In this document: piece by piece, positions 10,520 through 22,049 of the stretch
Numbering within the stretch: the stretch's first letter is position 1
Layout of the letters: each line of letters opens with the position of its first letter
From: Corallium rubrum
Taxonomy: Eukaryota; Cnidaria; Anthozoa; Scleralcyonacea; Coralliidae
Direction: 5' to 3'
DNA: 64,000 nucleotides
NCBI GenBank assembly: GCA_964035015.1
Contig: OZ036016.1
Span: 195,001-259,000, forward strand
Program-made: the position numbers and the translations under genes
The notes under the pieces: model-generated
What the model saw: the letters and a program-made list of their open reading frames with translations, nothing else
What the model was told of the DNA's origin: nothing
The model's database searches: none

Positions 10520-10822
10520 TATGTCCATGAAATGTCCCATGGATGTGGTCTATTGATACTAAAACTTCTTCTAATCAGACAGTGTTTGGCTGGATAGAGG
10601 TATTAAGGCGAGTATCTGGTGCCTCAAAACCAGACAACTCAGGGTAAATAAGGGGTAAAGTATTAGGTAGTTAAAAATTAAGATGACTAGGATGCCCATG
10701 AAATGTCCAATATGGTCTATTCATATTCATAACATAATGCTTCTTCTAATCAGACAGTGTCTGGCTGGATAGAGGTATGTGTTAAGGCGAGTATCTGGTG
10801 CCTCAAAACCAGACAGCTTGGC
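10520..10822. repeat. Direct duplication of a ~120-bp unit
   Basis: CTTCTTCTAATCAGACAGTG and GCGAGTATCTGGTGCCTCAA occur in order at 10565-10630 and again at 10740-10807, with CATGAAATGTCC before each. A diverged tandem duplication. Confidence 0.75.
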
Positions 10823-11086
10823 AGCTAAGGGATTGCAGCAAGTGGCTGCGATTGACCTTACAAAATATTTTGGAGCCTTGGCTGTCCATGTCGAATTCAC
10901 TGTACAACAGTGATTCCTAGGCATGCTGATGAGCTCTGACATGGAGTAAAACAGTCCTAAAATGTTGTCTCCAATAATGATAAAAAAATGCAAAAGCCAA
11001 GTCCTTAAAAAATCATAAAACGTTGTATAAAAAACACAAGTTAAAACTGTAAGATTTTGCTAAATAGTCTTGTCAGAATGCAGGAA

Positions 11087-11193
11087 ATTCCATTTCAGGG
11101 AACCAAATTTTAAAAATTTTCCGGGGGGCAATTTCCCCCAGAACTAATATTTCCGGGTTTGACGTACTCTGAAAAATTGCTGGATCCGCCCCT
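11087..11193. mobile_element. hAT-like fragment (right end)
   Basis: Contains GCAGGAAATTCCATTTCAGG and CCGGGGGGCA, shared with copies at 36340, 37400, 41770 and 48900, and ends GGATCCGCCCCTG, a hAT-style terminus. The left terminus is not seen. Confidence 0.45.
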
Positions 11194-11276
11194 GGGACAA
11201 ATCGCGATCTGGTTCGTTTTAATGACATGCGAACTTCATACTCGAAGTCACAAACACGTCGGTAGTCTGGTAGTAA

Positions 11277-11682
<406 letters not shown>

Positions 11683-11689
11683 AGGGATA

Positions 11690-11874
11690 ACGGAATAGGT
11701 GGCTAATCAGCGGCTGAATTGCGAAGATTGCAGATCAATGTGGCCATGTCGAGGCATATCAAAGGCACTCCGGGCAGATGCCATACGACACAGTTCAGAC
11801 CACGGATCACAGCTAAGATCAAGCTGTCACCCATCCAAGTACTAACCCCGTCTAACCAGGCTTAACTTTTTGGT
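11690..11874 (-). repeat. 5S-like SINE fragment
   Basis: The inverse complement carries TTAGTACTTGGATGGGTGAC, the 5S rRNA internal promoter region. The upstream part (CATACGACAC, ATCACAGCTAAGA) is shared with the copy at 57184-57470. It is cut at 11874 by the next element. Confidence 0.65.
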
Positions 11875-12119
11875 GAGCATGCACTGGATTATATAAGTTT
11901 TGACATACATAAATTAAAATATTTAAATATTATACTTAAAAAAATCCAGTTGATTGAGTCCTCTAGGAATAAAAGAGTCCTATTTATATGTCCAAAATCC
12001 TTCAAGTGCAGTCGGGTCATTAACATTGGTCTGATCTATTATGGTTACAGATAAATCAGAAAGACCCTGATGGTCTTCACTGAATAAATTAGCATACAGA
12101 TGCTCATGCACCATATTAA

Positions 12120-12245
12120 ATATATAATTCCAGTAGAATCGCAATCGAAATGGTAAGTTAGGGTTAGAGAATACTCACGTGCGCTCTATGGGATATGACT
12201 CTATATTCCATAGGGCACGAGTGACCATTCTCTAACCGTCTTAGA
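12120..12245. repeat. Small hairpin inside the long-armed element
   Basis: TTAGAGAATACTCACGTGCG around 12156 is partly inverse to GGGCACGAGTGACCATTCTC around 12212, making an imperfect foldback. Confidence 0.5.
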
Positions 12246-12530
12246 GTGAATGCTTGCAACCACGAAGAAATTTCAATTTTAACTATAAATGTTAGGGGGT
12301 TTTTTCCGTCTAGCATGTTTACCGGAGAATTTACTATATTGAGACTACAGTAGTGACTCTATTGAATTCATTAGTGACTATATAGAGAGCTCACTGTTGC
12401 TATAAAGATCACTGCTCTATATAGAGCTCATTAGTATGTCTAATCTGGATGAATCAAAACACTATGGAATATAGAGCGTTGAAATTTTCGATATGGATTG
12501 GCTGAGTGGGTGCAACCATTCTCTAATTAA

Positions 12531-12957
12531 TGAAAAACGTTTGCTCAGATTTACAATCACTGAAGGTACGCCCACCTGAGACAAACTTGCAGATTTGGCA
12601 CCTGCTTTTGCACAAGCGTGCATGCCAACAGATCTCTGGGGATCCTGGCTAGAAGGAAGCTTCGCTTTAACCAGATGATCTTTCAAATTTCGAGGTCGAC
12701 GAAAGGACACGATCGGCTTCTCCAAGAATACTTCACTAGTATTAGAGCAATTAGAAAGAATAGGCCGAAGTTCGGTCAAAATAGAAGAAACCATGCAAAG
12801 AGAGGGATGAAAGGATCAAAGGGACTTTAAGTTCCCTGTCGAAATGCTCAAACGGCCTAGGGTGGTGCACTTCACGCCGAGATTTACGTTTGGCTTTATC
12901 AATTTGCGAATCAATAAAATTGGCCTTGTAGCCCTTCTTAAGAAACCAAGATTTCAT
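12531..12957 (-). pseudogene. Penelope-like reverse transcriptase C-terminal remnant
   Basis: Minus-strand frames 12751-12957 (WFLKKGYKANFIDSQIDKA) and 12462-12794 (KPIVSFRRPRNLKDHLVKAK) together read like the region after the reverse transcriptase fingers and palm in Penelope-like elements, up to the Cys-rich linker before GIY-YIG. The first frame must shift to reach the second, and the linker cysteines are mostly lost. After about 12531 similarity ends. It is non-functional. Confidence 0.55.
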
Positions 12958-13328
12958 TTCTCCAGTCCTTTTCTTAAAGTTGTGTAGTAGGTGGTACTAT
13001 TACTACATTTCGCAAGCAGTTTAACAATCATAAGAGCAGTCTTTTGAGCTATGGTATGGGCCACAGGAATATACACAGTGAGCATCTATTTGCTCATTTA
13101 TTCAGTGAATACCATCAGGGTCTTTCTGATTTATTTGTAACCATAATAGATAAGACTAATGTTAATGACCCGACTGCACGTGAGGGATTTGGGACATATA
13201 TACAAACTCTTTAATTCCTACGGGACTAAATCAACGGGATTTTTTTTAGGTAACAACCTTATTGATTCTTGTTAATATAATATTTTAATATTTTAATTTA
13301 TGTACGTCAAAACGTATATAATCCAGTG

Positions 13329-14173
13329 CATGCTCCCAGGGGCGCTGGAGCCACGGGGGCGGTGGGTGCAGCTGCCCCCCTGCCCTCACAGCATGGGGCA
13401 GCACGGGGGCAACCAATTGCCCTTTCTCGTCAGAGGAATGTTTTCTACAGGAATTGCCATTTGTATTATTGTATTAAATGACTTTTGTGTTAATACCTCA
13501 AAATCTCAAATGACTCACAAGCTAACTTATTACTGCAGACCACACTTAGCTGCGTCCAACCTCGTTCTCGGGAGTTTTTTAAATTTAGAGAGTGGGAAAA
13601 ATAAATTAGCAATTTATGCAAAATCATTCTGAGTAATGACAGCCCCTTGGGAGAAGTTCATTGTAATGGCGGTCCTATTTGTCCCGTTGGCGGTCCCGTT
13701 TATGAAGCTATTTGATCATAATTGGCACAAAACTATCATAAATGCTTAAATGTTTCACGAGGAATGTTTAAAAAAAACAATCAAACAATGAAAATACCGA
13801 ATCCAACAGTCGATGCCAGAACCTTTTCCCACCTTACCAATTTCAAAAACGCCCTGCATGAGAACGAGGTTGAGCTGTGTCTTGTGCCCAGGCCTTTTTC
13901 ACTTGGCGGGTGTTTTCTGAATCATTAAAGTTGCCATGTTTTCTTAAGTGTAAATAGAAATGTAGCATCAATATGTACAACTCAGTAGTTGAATTTTCTT
14001 TCTCAATACATTGTCATTCATTATATTATATCGTTATGCTTTTTGGTTATTTCATGCTATAGAGCAAAATTGGCAAACATTATTTACCACGTACAAAAAT
14101 TAATGAAAAAAGTGCCCTTTTTACATAGCTGCCCCCTCCGCATTACGTATCTTCCGGCGCCCCTGCATGCTCC
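13329..14173. mobile_element. Non-autonomous hAT element with perfect 8-bp TSD
   Basis: Element 13337-14165 (829 bp) begins CAGGGGCGC and ends GCGCCCCTG, flanked by CATGCTCC at 13329-13336 and 14166-14173. CAGGGGCG-type ends and an 8-bp duplication are hallmarks of hAT transposons. It landed in the right arm of the element ending at 13335. No transposase frame inside. Confidence 0.85.
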
Positions 14174-14186
14174 TCATATTGTTGTA

Positions 14187-14230
14187 CCTGAAGAAGGGAA
14201 AGTGCCCTGAAACGTTGTTAATAAAGATGT
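14187..14230 (+). other. Hammerhead-like signature (incomplete)
   Basis: CUGAAGA followed by AGGG/CCCU hairpin and GAAACGUUGUU. Core bases match, but no proper stem III or stem I pairing is visible. Probably a terminal-repeat relic of a Penelope-type element. Confidence 0.3.
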
Positions 14231-14289
14231 TTTAAAGACAAGCTTCTCGTGTTGCTTTTTATATTTACATATATATAAATGATATTGGG

Positions 14290-14680
14290 CATTTCACTCG
14301 ATTACATAGCATGTTCTAAGGATTTAGGGTGAAGGAAAATTCGAGTGTAGAATATATACATTTTAAGACCAAACCGAGAGCAGTTGCGAAAAATGCAACT
14401 ACACAGGCCCTCCGGCAGGAATTGAACCCACGACCTTGCGATTCTAGTGCAATGCTCTGACCACTGAGCCACGGAGGCCGTTGCCGAGAGCTTGATCGCG
14501 AGTTCTGTATATATAATAAGGTGGTAATGCCAGGAGAGAATTGGGTATATTATAAATGATATTGGGCATTTCACTCGATTACATAGCATGTTCTAAGGAT
14601 TTAGGGTGAAGGAAAATTCGAGTGTAGAATATATACATTTTAAGACCAAACCGAGAGCAGTTGCGAAAAATTCACCCTAA
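14290..14680 (-). repeat. tRNA-like SINE of the 277-bp family (minus copy)
   Basis: Same unit as the tandem at 29229-29850, here on the minus strand; the tRNA-like core is 14405-14479. The end of the unit (CCTAAATCCTTAGAACATGC) is repeated inverted at 14677-14696, so the right edge forms a small palindrome before the TA array. Confidence 0.75.
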
Positions 14681-14693
14681 ATCCTTAGAACAT

Positions 14694-14951
<258 letters not shown>

Positions 14952-14999
14952 ATGTTGTGATACAAACAAAAAAAAGTAAACAAAGAAAAAATTTACAGA

Positions 15000-16320
15000 C
15001 AAAAAGATCACAATGAGCTGAATGAGGGTCGATCACAACAGAGTGAGGCTCCAATCTGGGTGAACGCCATGGATATATACATTATACAAACTAGAATTAT
15101 AATACAGAATTAGCACTTAATATGCATTAAACAGTAAAAAGCAAAATTAAAATAACCATTAGTGTTAGTGTTAGTGTTAATAACAACATCGTTTCAATTT
15201 TGTTAAAGGCACAGTGTCACCATGACGCAAACTTGAAAAACTTTGCGGACAAATTCAACTTGACATGATTAAAATTATCATGAATATCACACACGTCAAA
15301 ACTGGGACTAAATAGTCCGTAAGAAAACGCACTAATAGCTTACTCTTTTAGCGTTTAAAGAATATCATTCCTTTCCTTTGTACACAAATATAATTTTTGT
15401 CTCGCGCAAAACTATTAATTAAGCGGTAAGTTAATACCTGACGCTGCGCCTTTAAATGTCAAAATTGCGACGAATATGATTTCGAAACCGGAAATCGGAG
15501 ACGATCCACGATCATCGATGGTGATTATCACAAGAACAAAAAAAAATTGTTTCCCCAGATGATCGCCATCTGTCACCAACGAATTAAGACAAGCAAAACA
15601 AATGAAAATTGAAATCCGATGGCATAAAACAAATTAGAACCTATCCTCTAGAAGAAACCAAGCACTTCAAACACACCCAACGTGTAAAACTGCATTGATT
15701 CTTCCCTTGTCTCAAATATTTTTCACCCCCAAAACCTCTTCTTTCTATATTTCTTACGCCACAGGAGCCTTTCATTTTTCAGCAACAGCGCTATGACGAG
15801 TAATAACTTGGTATGTAGCAATAATCTGTTGTTTATAGTGGCGCCCATTTTGAAAAAAAAATATATTATTTTCCCGCCTTGCTCGGCGACCGTCAGCGAT
15901 TGTCTGGGATAATTTTTTGGTTCTTGCGATTATCACCAATCGTCCCCGACTGCCAGTTTTCATAATCCTAATTCGTCGCAATTCATCCCAAAGCTATATC
16001 GGCAATGAATTACCATATATGGAAAATAGGCTTTAATGCTTTAAGAACATTACTTTAAAATGGCTTAGTCATTTACAAACCGAACAGCCCAGCAAAGACC
16101 AGAAAGATATAGGCCATCTTTTTCTCAGTTACTATATTTTGGGTTAATCTTACGTCTGTTGTTTTGGAAACTTCCTGTTTTGAGTTTGACTGGTTTTTGA
16201 AAACTTGTCAATGCCAATTAAAAATTAACTTTTCGAAGTCTTTTAGCAATTGGCTTAACGCAACTAATTATGAAAAAAATATTTTGAATTTCCAAATTTC
16301 TGTAGAATAGAGCTAGACTA
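15000..16320. other. No gene seen
   Basis: AT-rich sequence with a short TTAGTG run near 15164-15180. Nothing else recognised. Confidence 0.4.
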
Positions 16321-16328
16321 CTATTATA

Positions 16329-17505
16329 CTCTGAGACAACAGAGCTGCAATTTGTCTGCGCATGCGCGGGTATGAGGAGAAAAATCATCGGAACCGCGTG
16401 GGTCTGGGTGCGAGAATGGAGAAAAATTGCAAACAAACGATGGTTCGGCAAAGGCAGATTTCGAAGGACTTGTTTCTATTATGGATTTAGACGGTTACAA
16501 TGCCGTTTCCTTCGTCCTGATTTACGTGAAGACCATTCCATTATTTTATAGAATAATTTTCGACTTTATTTGCGAAATAAGCTATAAATATTGCGTTGAG
16601 TAATTTGTCGCAATTAGTGTTTTATACCTTGTTGTATTCCTGTCAACTTTGATTTTGATTTTCTAAAAATCGGTACATGTGAACTAATTTTTTATTTTCT
16701 ATATATTATTTACACAATGCCTGAGCTACAGGCTGGTTATATACAGAATGTCAGGAAAATTCGAGGTAGTCTCTTACATTTGAAATATTGGATACGCACA
16801 GGTGCCAGCCATCTACGGGAAGATGTTTAGATAACATGACAAAATGATATTTTTATGGAATACTGGTAGGTATTTTACCGGGTTTTTAGACTGAAATGAC
16901 AATAATGAAATGCTTCTTCAGATTTTTTATGTTTGCTAAATAATCCACTGACTTAATCTTTGCAAAATACTAAATTACACTACTGCATTCGATTAAGAAG
17001 AAATCTTGACACCATAAAATAATGCAATAGACAAAAATCCAATTTTCTGAAAAACTGTACCTGCGAACATCCTAATTTTTGGATATGTTGTACTTTAGTC
17101 ACTGGAAAATACCGTTTAGTTTCACACGTGTTTGTAAAAATTCGAGAACTATAGTTAAACGACCCGGCAATTCGACAGTTGAAGACGGGACCAACGGCTA
17201 TTCATAAACACCGTACTCCGTAGCGACTCGCAAGGAAGAACTGGCAATTCCACTAGAAGAAAGCTTCTTTCTTGATACTTCCTCTAGCATATATATACTT
17301 GTAAGTGTACATCTGTATAATTGACCAAAAAGGAAGAAAATACAACATTCCAGAACGTTTAAACATCATGACTCATCGAACCGCTTTCTTCAGCGCCATG
17401 TTGTTAAAGTTATCGGCCACGTGTTATTCTTTAGAAAGAGACTGGGTCGAGCCTACAGACTAACGCATGCGCAGACAAATTGCAGCTATGTTCTCTGAGA
17501 CATCT
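16329..17505. repeat. Inverted repeat pair around 1.1 kb
   Basis: GCTGCAATTTGTCTGCGCAT at about 16346 recurs inverted at about 17466-17487; outer bases (TCTGAGACA) also match inversely. The 1.1 kb between has no coding frame. It may be a decayed terminal-inverted-repeat element; no target duplication could be fixed. Confidence 0.4.
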
Positions 17506-18050
17506 ATTTCGTTAATTTGCCTTTGGGGAGATGCCTACTATGTAGTGAGACATTCACAAGTGTTGTGGTGACTTCAGAAATACAAAACTTGACTGGATTA
17601 CACTTTAAACCTGAGTAGCACTATACAACATGTCTTATCCTTTGCCTGGTTTCCCACAAAAAAAGCTTAATATAAAAAGCTTAAAGTTAAATTATTAACT
17701 TATTTTCGCTCGTTTAAATATCCCTATTCCTTCTCTAACTCTTAAACTATTTACCTGTCATTTTTTTCTTGTGTAGATTTTTTCCGAAAGCCAACAAAAC
17801 CAATTAGTCTCCCTAAAACACAATAATGTCAATGTCAACATGTTTTACTAAATTTTAAAGCATCAAAGTCAGGCTCACTTTGAAATGAAGGTGGTGAACT
17901 ATCTGCAAATATTAATATTCAATATTACCTTAACTTTCCTTCAACTTTGTCCTCAGATACATCACTGAATTTAACTGAATTTCACATTCTGCTACTGAAT
18001 TTCACTAAAAAGCATAACGACGTCAATTTAACTCAAATGCTTAAATTACA
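17506..18050. other. No feature seen
   Basis: Unstructured AT-rich sequence. Confidence 0.4.
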
Positions 18051-18052
18051 TG

Positions 18053-18314
18053 TACAATCATTGACAAAATTCTTGAAACGAAGCTAATATGAAATGGTTT
18101 TAATGTCCCCCCTTCCACCCACTTCAATCTTGTGTAGCTCAAAACGTGTGTAATTTGCACTCAGTCATCTACCATTACATTTACATATTTAGAGTAACAA
18201 CAATGAAAAAGGGGGGTGGGGGACGGAGGGATAGCAATTTATGCAAAAAATAGGCTTAGCAATTAACATGGCATGATTCGCTCAAGTCGTTTCAACTAAT
18301 TTTAACAAGGATTA
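18053..18314. mobile_element. TA-flanked MITE, family H copy 1
   Basis: About 258 bp, starting CAATCATTGACAAAATT, collinear with 48051-48305 over the full length. The right terminus is mutated (AATTTTAACAAGGATT). TA dinucleotides flank it. A Tc1/mariner-type non-autonomous element. Confidence 0.7.
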
Positions 18315-18441
18315 CAGTTAAAGAGTAACAAGACCACAAAAAGTAGCCAACACTTTTTGAGTTAAAAAGAAAGTATTTGCTACCAGTTTCACAAATGTTA
18401 GGTTTCACAATTACATCAGATTAGTTTGTATCAGAGGTTAA

Positions 18442-18594
18442 AGTACAGTACAGCACAATGCAGTACAGTGCAGTACAGTACAGCAGTACAGTACAGCAGT
18501 ACAGTGCAGCAAAAAGCAATACAGTGCACTAATAGTACAGTACAGTACAGCACAGCACAGTACAGCAGAGCGCAGTACAGTATAGAACAGTACA
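18442..18594. repeat. CAGTA-type minisatellite
   Basis: Irregular array of CAGTACAGTG and CAGTACAGCA units; open frames on both strands are by-products. Confidence 0.9.
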
Positions 18595-18745
18595 TTGTGA
18601 AATTCATGAATAATTAATGAGGTTGAGAAGCAATCAAAACGTAGCATTCTCAAACTCATTAATAATTCATGAGATAATCAATCAATCAGAAGCGCTGAAT
18701 TGCACCACGTGAAGGGACTTGAAATACCAGGGAAGTACTGGGCAG

Positions 18746-18799
18746 AGGACTTGAAATATTATTTCCAGTCCTTGGACTGGAAATAATATTTCAAGTCCT
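18746..18799. repeat. Perfect 26-bp-arm hairpin
   Basis: Arms 18746-18771 and 18774-18799 (GGACTTGAAATATTATTTCC and inverse) are separated by only TT. A third partial unit follows at 18801-18819. The near-zero loop would extrude as a cruciform. Confidence 0.85.
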
Positions 18800-18896
18800 T
18801 GGACTTGAAATATTACTTCACACAATCGGTTATTCATCCATACACTAATTACTAATGCACTAATTCATTTTGGGAATACACTAAGTGATTTTGAGA

Positions 18897-19022
18897 AGTC
18901 ATGTAAAGGCCTCCAATTCGGACTAGACCGGGTTTTCAAGTACGAGGCGAAGCCGAGGACTGGAACGAATTCCGAGTACTTGAAAACCCGGTCTAGTCCT
19001 CATTGTCGGCCTTTACATATTA
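18897..19022. repeat. Foldback element, GCGAAGC-centred family
   Basis: Arms around GGACTAGACCGGGTTTTCAA (18913) and its inverse (18985-19004), with outer TGTAAAGGCC and its inverse. The centre is GAGGCGAAGCCGAGG. No coding. Confidence 0.65.
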
Positions 19023-19179
19023 CTTCAAGTCGCATGTATACGTCTATAAATCCCAATAAAGATAATCTTTTGGACAAAGTGATCTGTATCAAAAGTTAAG
19101 AATACTAATTAGTCTTCTTGGTGATCTTTATGAAAAGTTATGAATACTAATTAGCTTCATTCTATTGTTTCATTTCACA

Positions 19180-19293
19180 AGTACGATAAAGCATTCGCGT
19201 CCGATCTGTTTAGGGATTTACTTCGGCTCGACTGCGGCTCGCTTTGTAAATCTCCATACAAATCGGCCGCTCATGCTTTATCTATTACGTACA
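19180..19293. repeat. Foldback element, related family
   Basis: GATAAAGCAT...CCGAT...GATTTAC on the left and the inverse GTAAATCTCC...ATCGG...ATGCTTTATC on the right, around a GGCTCGACTGCGGCTCGC centre. Confidence 0.5.
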
Positions 19294-19552
19294 GTACAGA
19301 AAATATATGTACTTTCAAAGTATCACTAGTTGAAAGCTCCAAATAAAGTCTCCAGAACTTAGTTATAAACACGATTGCAATTACAGTTCAAATAATTGTG
19401 TTCAAAAAAGTAAAAGCCTAATCATTCAAACAACAAAAGAACAAGACTGAAATCACATTCTCTCAGGTGTATTAAATTAATCCAGTAAATTATATACAGA
19501 ATAAACCTTTATGTCATTACTATAACAAGGCTCAAAATGGCTTATGATATTT

Positions 19553-19714
19553 TGCGAAACGAAACAGATTTGCGAAGCGGGAACTTGCGAAATGAGAATT
19601 TGAGAAATGGGAACTTGCGAAATGAGAATTTGCGAAACATGAATTTGCGAAACAGGTGTTTTCAAAACATGAATTTGCGAAACAGGTATTTGCAAAACGG
19701 GAATTTGCGAAACC
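19553..19714. repeat. TTGCGAAAC minisatellite
   Basis: Nine or so variants of an approximately 18-bp unit built from TTGCGAAAC plus GGGAA or ATGAA. A short related patch lies at 23745-23785. Confidence 0.9.
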
Positions 19715-19719
19715 GTGAA

Positions 19720-20220
19720 AACATTTTAAATATCTCTAGTGAATGACACCATGTAAATCTTACCGGGATTTCTGCCCATCAAAATAAGGAAAAAGCCCCA
19801 ACTTCTCTTTTTATACACGTATAGTGACATTCAGTTCGGAGCGTGCATAATTTACCAGCATTATATCTGAATAAAGAACTTATAAGTTACTAACTTTTAA
19901 CTTTTGATAGTTTGACAACTTTTGTCCTTAAAATTGCAAGTAAATACCATATATAATTCATCCAGTCCTATATTGTAGTCTTAGTCCCAGGTAATAAGGT
20001 TGTTTACTTGGCCAAGATATTCAAAGGGTGAGTACTGCTTTAACTAGACTTCAAAAACTCATTAATAATTCATGAGGAAAAAAACAAAAGAAAATCATGA
20101 CCGTATCGTATCTTAAAATGTGATAAAGATTTCTCCTGATTTACATAAACTTTAGCTTTGATTTTCTCGGCTTAGACAAGGTTATTTTTCAAACTAACTC
20201 CGCCAATCAACTTACCAAGT
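19720..20220. other. No feature seen
   Basis: AT-rich, unstructured. Confidence 0.4.
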
Positions 20221-20234
20221 GGTTCGTGTTTGAA

Positions 20235-20345
20235 GCCGTATAATAAACTCGCAGTTCGTGTTTTATCAGATATAAAAACACTCGGCTTTGCCTCGTGTCT
20301 TTATATCTGATAAAATACTCCTGCTCGTTTATTATACAGTACTAA
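20235..20345. repeat. Foldback element, GGCTTTGCC-centred
   Basis: GTATAATAAAC...TTTTATCAGATATAAA on the left pairs with the inverse on the right around CTCGGCTTTGCCTCG. It resembles the foldbacks at 18897, 19180 and 60597 in layout. Confidence 0.6.
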
Positions 20346-21080
20346 AACTATATGGGCTATTTAGTTTGGTATATTTTCTTTGGTATAAGTTACTAGATTT
20401 AAACTTCTTAGACAAATTTTGTGACTAAACAAAACCTTCAAACATAATTTGACTTTTTAACAACACATGCAGTTGAAGTGTCTTACAAGATAACTTGAAT
20501 GTATTTTCAAGTTGACATTCTTGTATTTCTTGTACTGTTGATATTTTAAGCCTGTTTAAATACAGTCATCAAATGATATTTTTGTTGTTTTCTTGTTCAC
20601 AAAGCCACCCTTTCTAATCTAGTTTTTGGACTTTTTGTCCATTACTTTGGAACGTAAACTGTTATAAAGTTTGAGAAGTATATAATGTTCTTGTGTTCGT
20701 TTTTGACAGCCTAGTTTTCTATCTGTAACTGTTTTTATAACGTATACTAAAATAGAGGAGTACATGCATCGGGAGTCTCTATATCAAACCAACACTTCTA
20801 GTGTTTCAGAGAACTTTGGGCGCTACTGTAGTTCCTACATGCACAACGCCCCGACTATGTGCGGTTTCAGCTAGCAGAAGACTATGAAAAGGTTTGCAAG
20901 GTAACAGTATTGGAGCAGAATCAAATGATTTTTTGGAGTGGGACCATCAATATAGTTATCCCCTCGTGTTCGTGTGGTTCGCGAAGCGGGCCTCGCGACG
21001 CGAGGGTACTAATCTCGCGGAGTGGGCGGTAAGTCCGGTCGGGGATTGTACCCATGTTGGCGGTTTGGAGTATCCATTTG
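20346..21080. other. No gene seen
   Basis: Unstructured to about 20900; then a GC-richer patch with GCGGGCCTCGCGACGCGAGG (20986-21006), a short hairpin. Confidence 0.4.
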
Positions 21081-21199
21081 TGTGTATATATATATATATT
21101 TATTTATTTATTTACTTATATGTAATGATCCACGGAGACCATGTTAGGGATCCGTGGGGTGATGGTGGTTAAAAGGGTACACGTGTTCCAGTGTAGTTT

Positions 21200-21630
21200 T
21201 TTACGTCAAAAACATCATTTTCGTTCGAGTTTGAGTACAAAACTACAAAAGTTCGGAGTAGAAAAAATGTTTATAGGCTACCTAGAAATGTTGAGACGTA
21301 TTCAAGGGAAAGACAAGAGAAAGAAACAAGCGAACGAACGAAGGGAACTGGCCGAACAGCACTAGGCCAGAGCAAGATACAAGGAGAACTACAGTAAAGC
21401 GACTTGAGGAAAACAAAACACAGCGTCTGAAATTACATCAGAGTTTATAGTCGAAGAAACGAAAAGAGCGACTCGCAGTATTAAGGCTAAACACGGTGTC
21501 TAGAACTACATCAGCGGAGAGAGGAACAGTGAAGAGAGGCTAGAAATTATGCCAGAAAACACAGCAAAAAGAATAGCACAAGAGAAAGAGACAGACAGCG
21601 AAGAGAAAAACTTGGATTCGTGACTGAGAG
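21200..21630 (+). pseudogene. Possible relic of a charged, coiled-coil-like ORF
   Basis: Purine-rich sequence whose frames repeatedly give Arg/Lys/Glu-rich peptides (IQGKDKRKKQANERRELA; KRLEENKTQRLKLHQSL; SEERLEIMPENTAKRIAQEK) broken by stops and shifts. Such repeats occur in some transposon proteins, but no domain is recognised. Low-complexity purine bias is an alternative. Confidence 0.25.
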
Positions 21631-21898
21631 ATGGTACGAAGGTACACAGAGATATTTTTTAAAACATTTATTTATTAATAACAAAAGAAAACGTATTTAA
21701 ACAATATATCTCTGTGTAGGAATTGTTGGTGGCATACATGTACTGTACAATCATGTATATATTTGACATTTTTCATACATTCACTGTACTGCACAGTATG
21801 TATATTTATGATTTATTACTAGAAATTACTATCGCAAGTGAAGTGCTGCCTACTCCACAGGCAACTCTATGTAGTCTGTGGCCAATGTGACACCCCCT

Positions 21899-22032
21899 TG
21901 CCCACTCTACCCAAGATTGCCCACTCCACCCGAGTTTACCCACTCCACAAAAGTTTACCCACTCCACCCAAGATTGCCCTCTCCACCTGAGTTTGCCCAC
22001 TCCACCCAAGTTTACCCACTTCACCCAAGTTT
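21899..22032. repeat. CCCACTCCACCCAAGTTTAC minisatellite
   Basis: About seven units of 19-21 bp. Open frames on both strands reflect the repeat. Confidence 0.95.
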
Positions 22033-22049
22033 TTCTCACCTCTTCCCAG

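Larger units (their letters stand above)
11875..13335. mobile_element. Long-armed inverted-repeat element with Penelope remnant
   Basis: Arms of about 240 bp (11875-12112 and 13079-13335) are inverse complements, ending GAGCATGCACTGG on the left and its inverse on the right. It has interrupted the 5S-like SINE on its left. The core contains Penelope-type coding remnants on the minus strand. Inverted terminal repeats are common in Penelope-like insertions, so the whole may be one. No convincing target duplication found. Confidence 0.55.

Noticed and set aside
16218-16451. 77-residue minus-strand frame as a host exon
   Set aside because: No recognised domain, and it overlaps the inverted repeat at 16329; no splice signals stand out.
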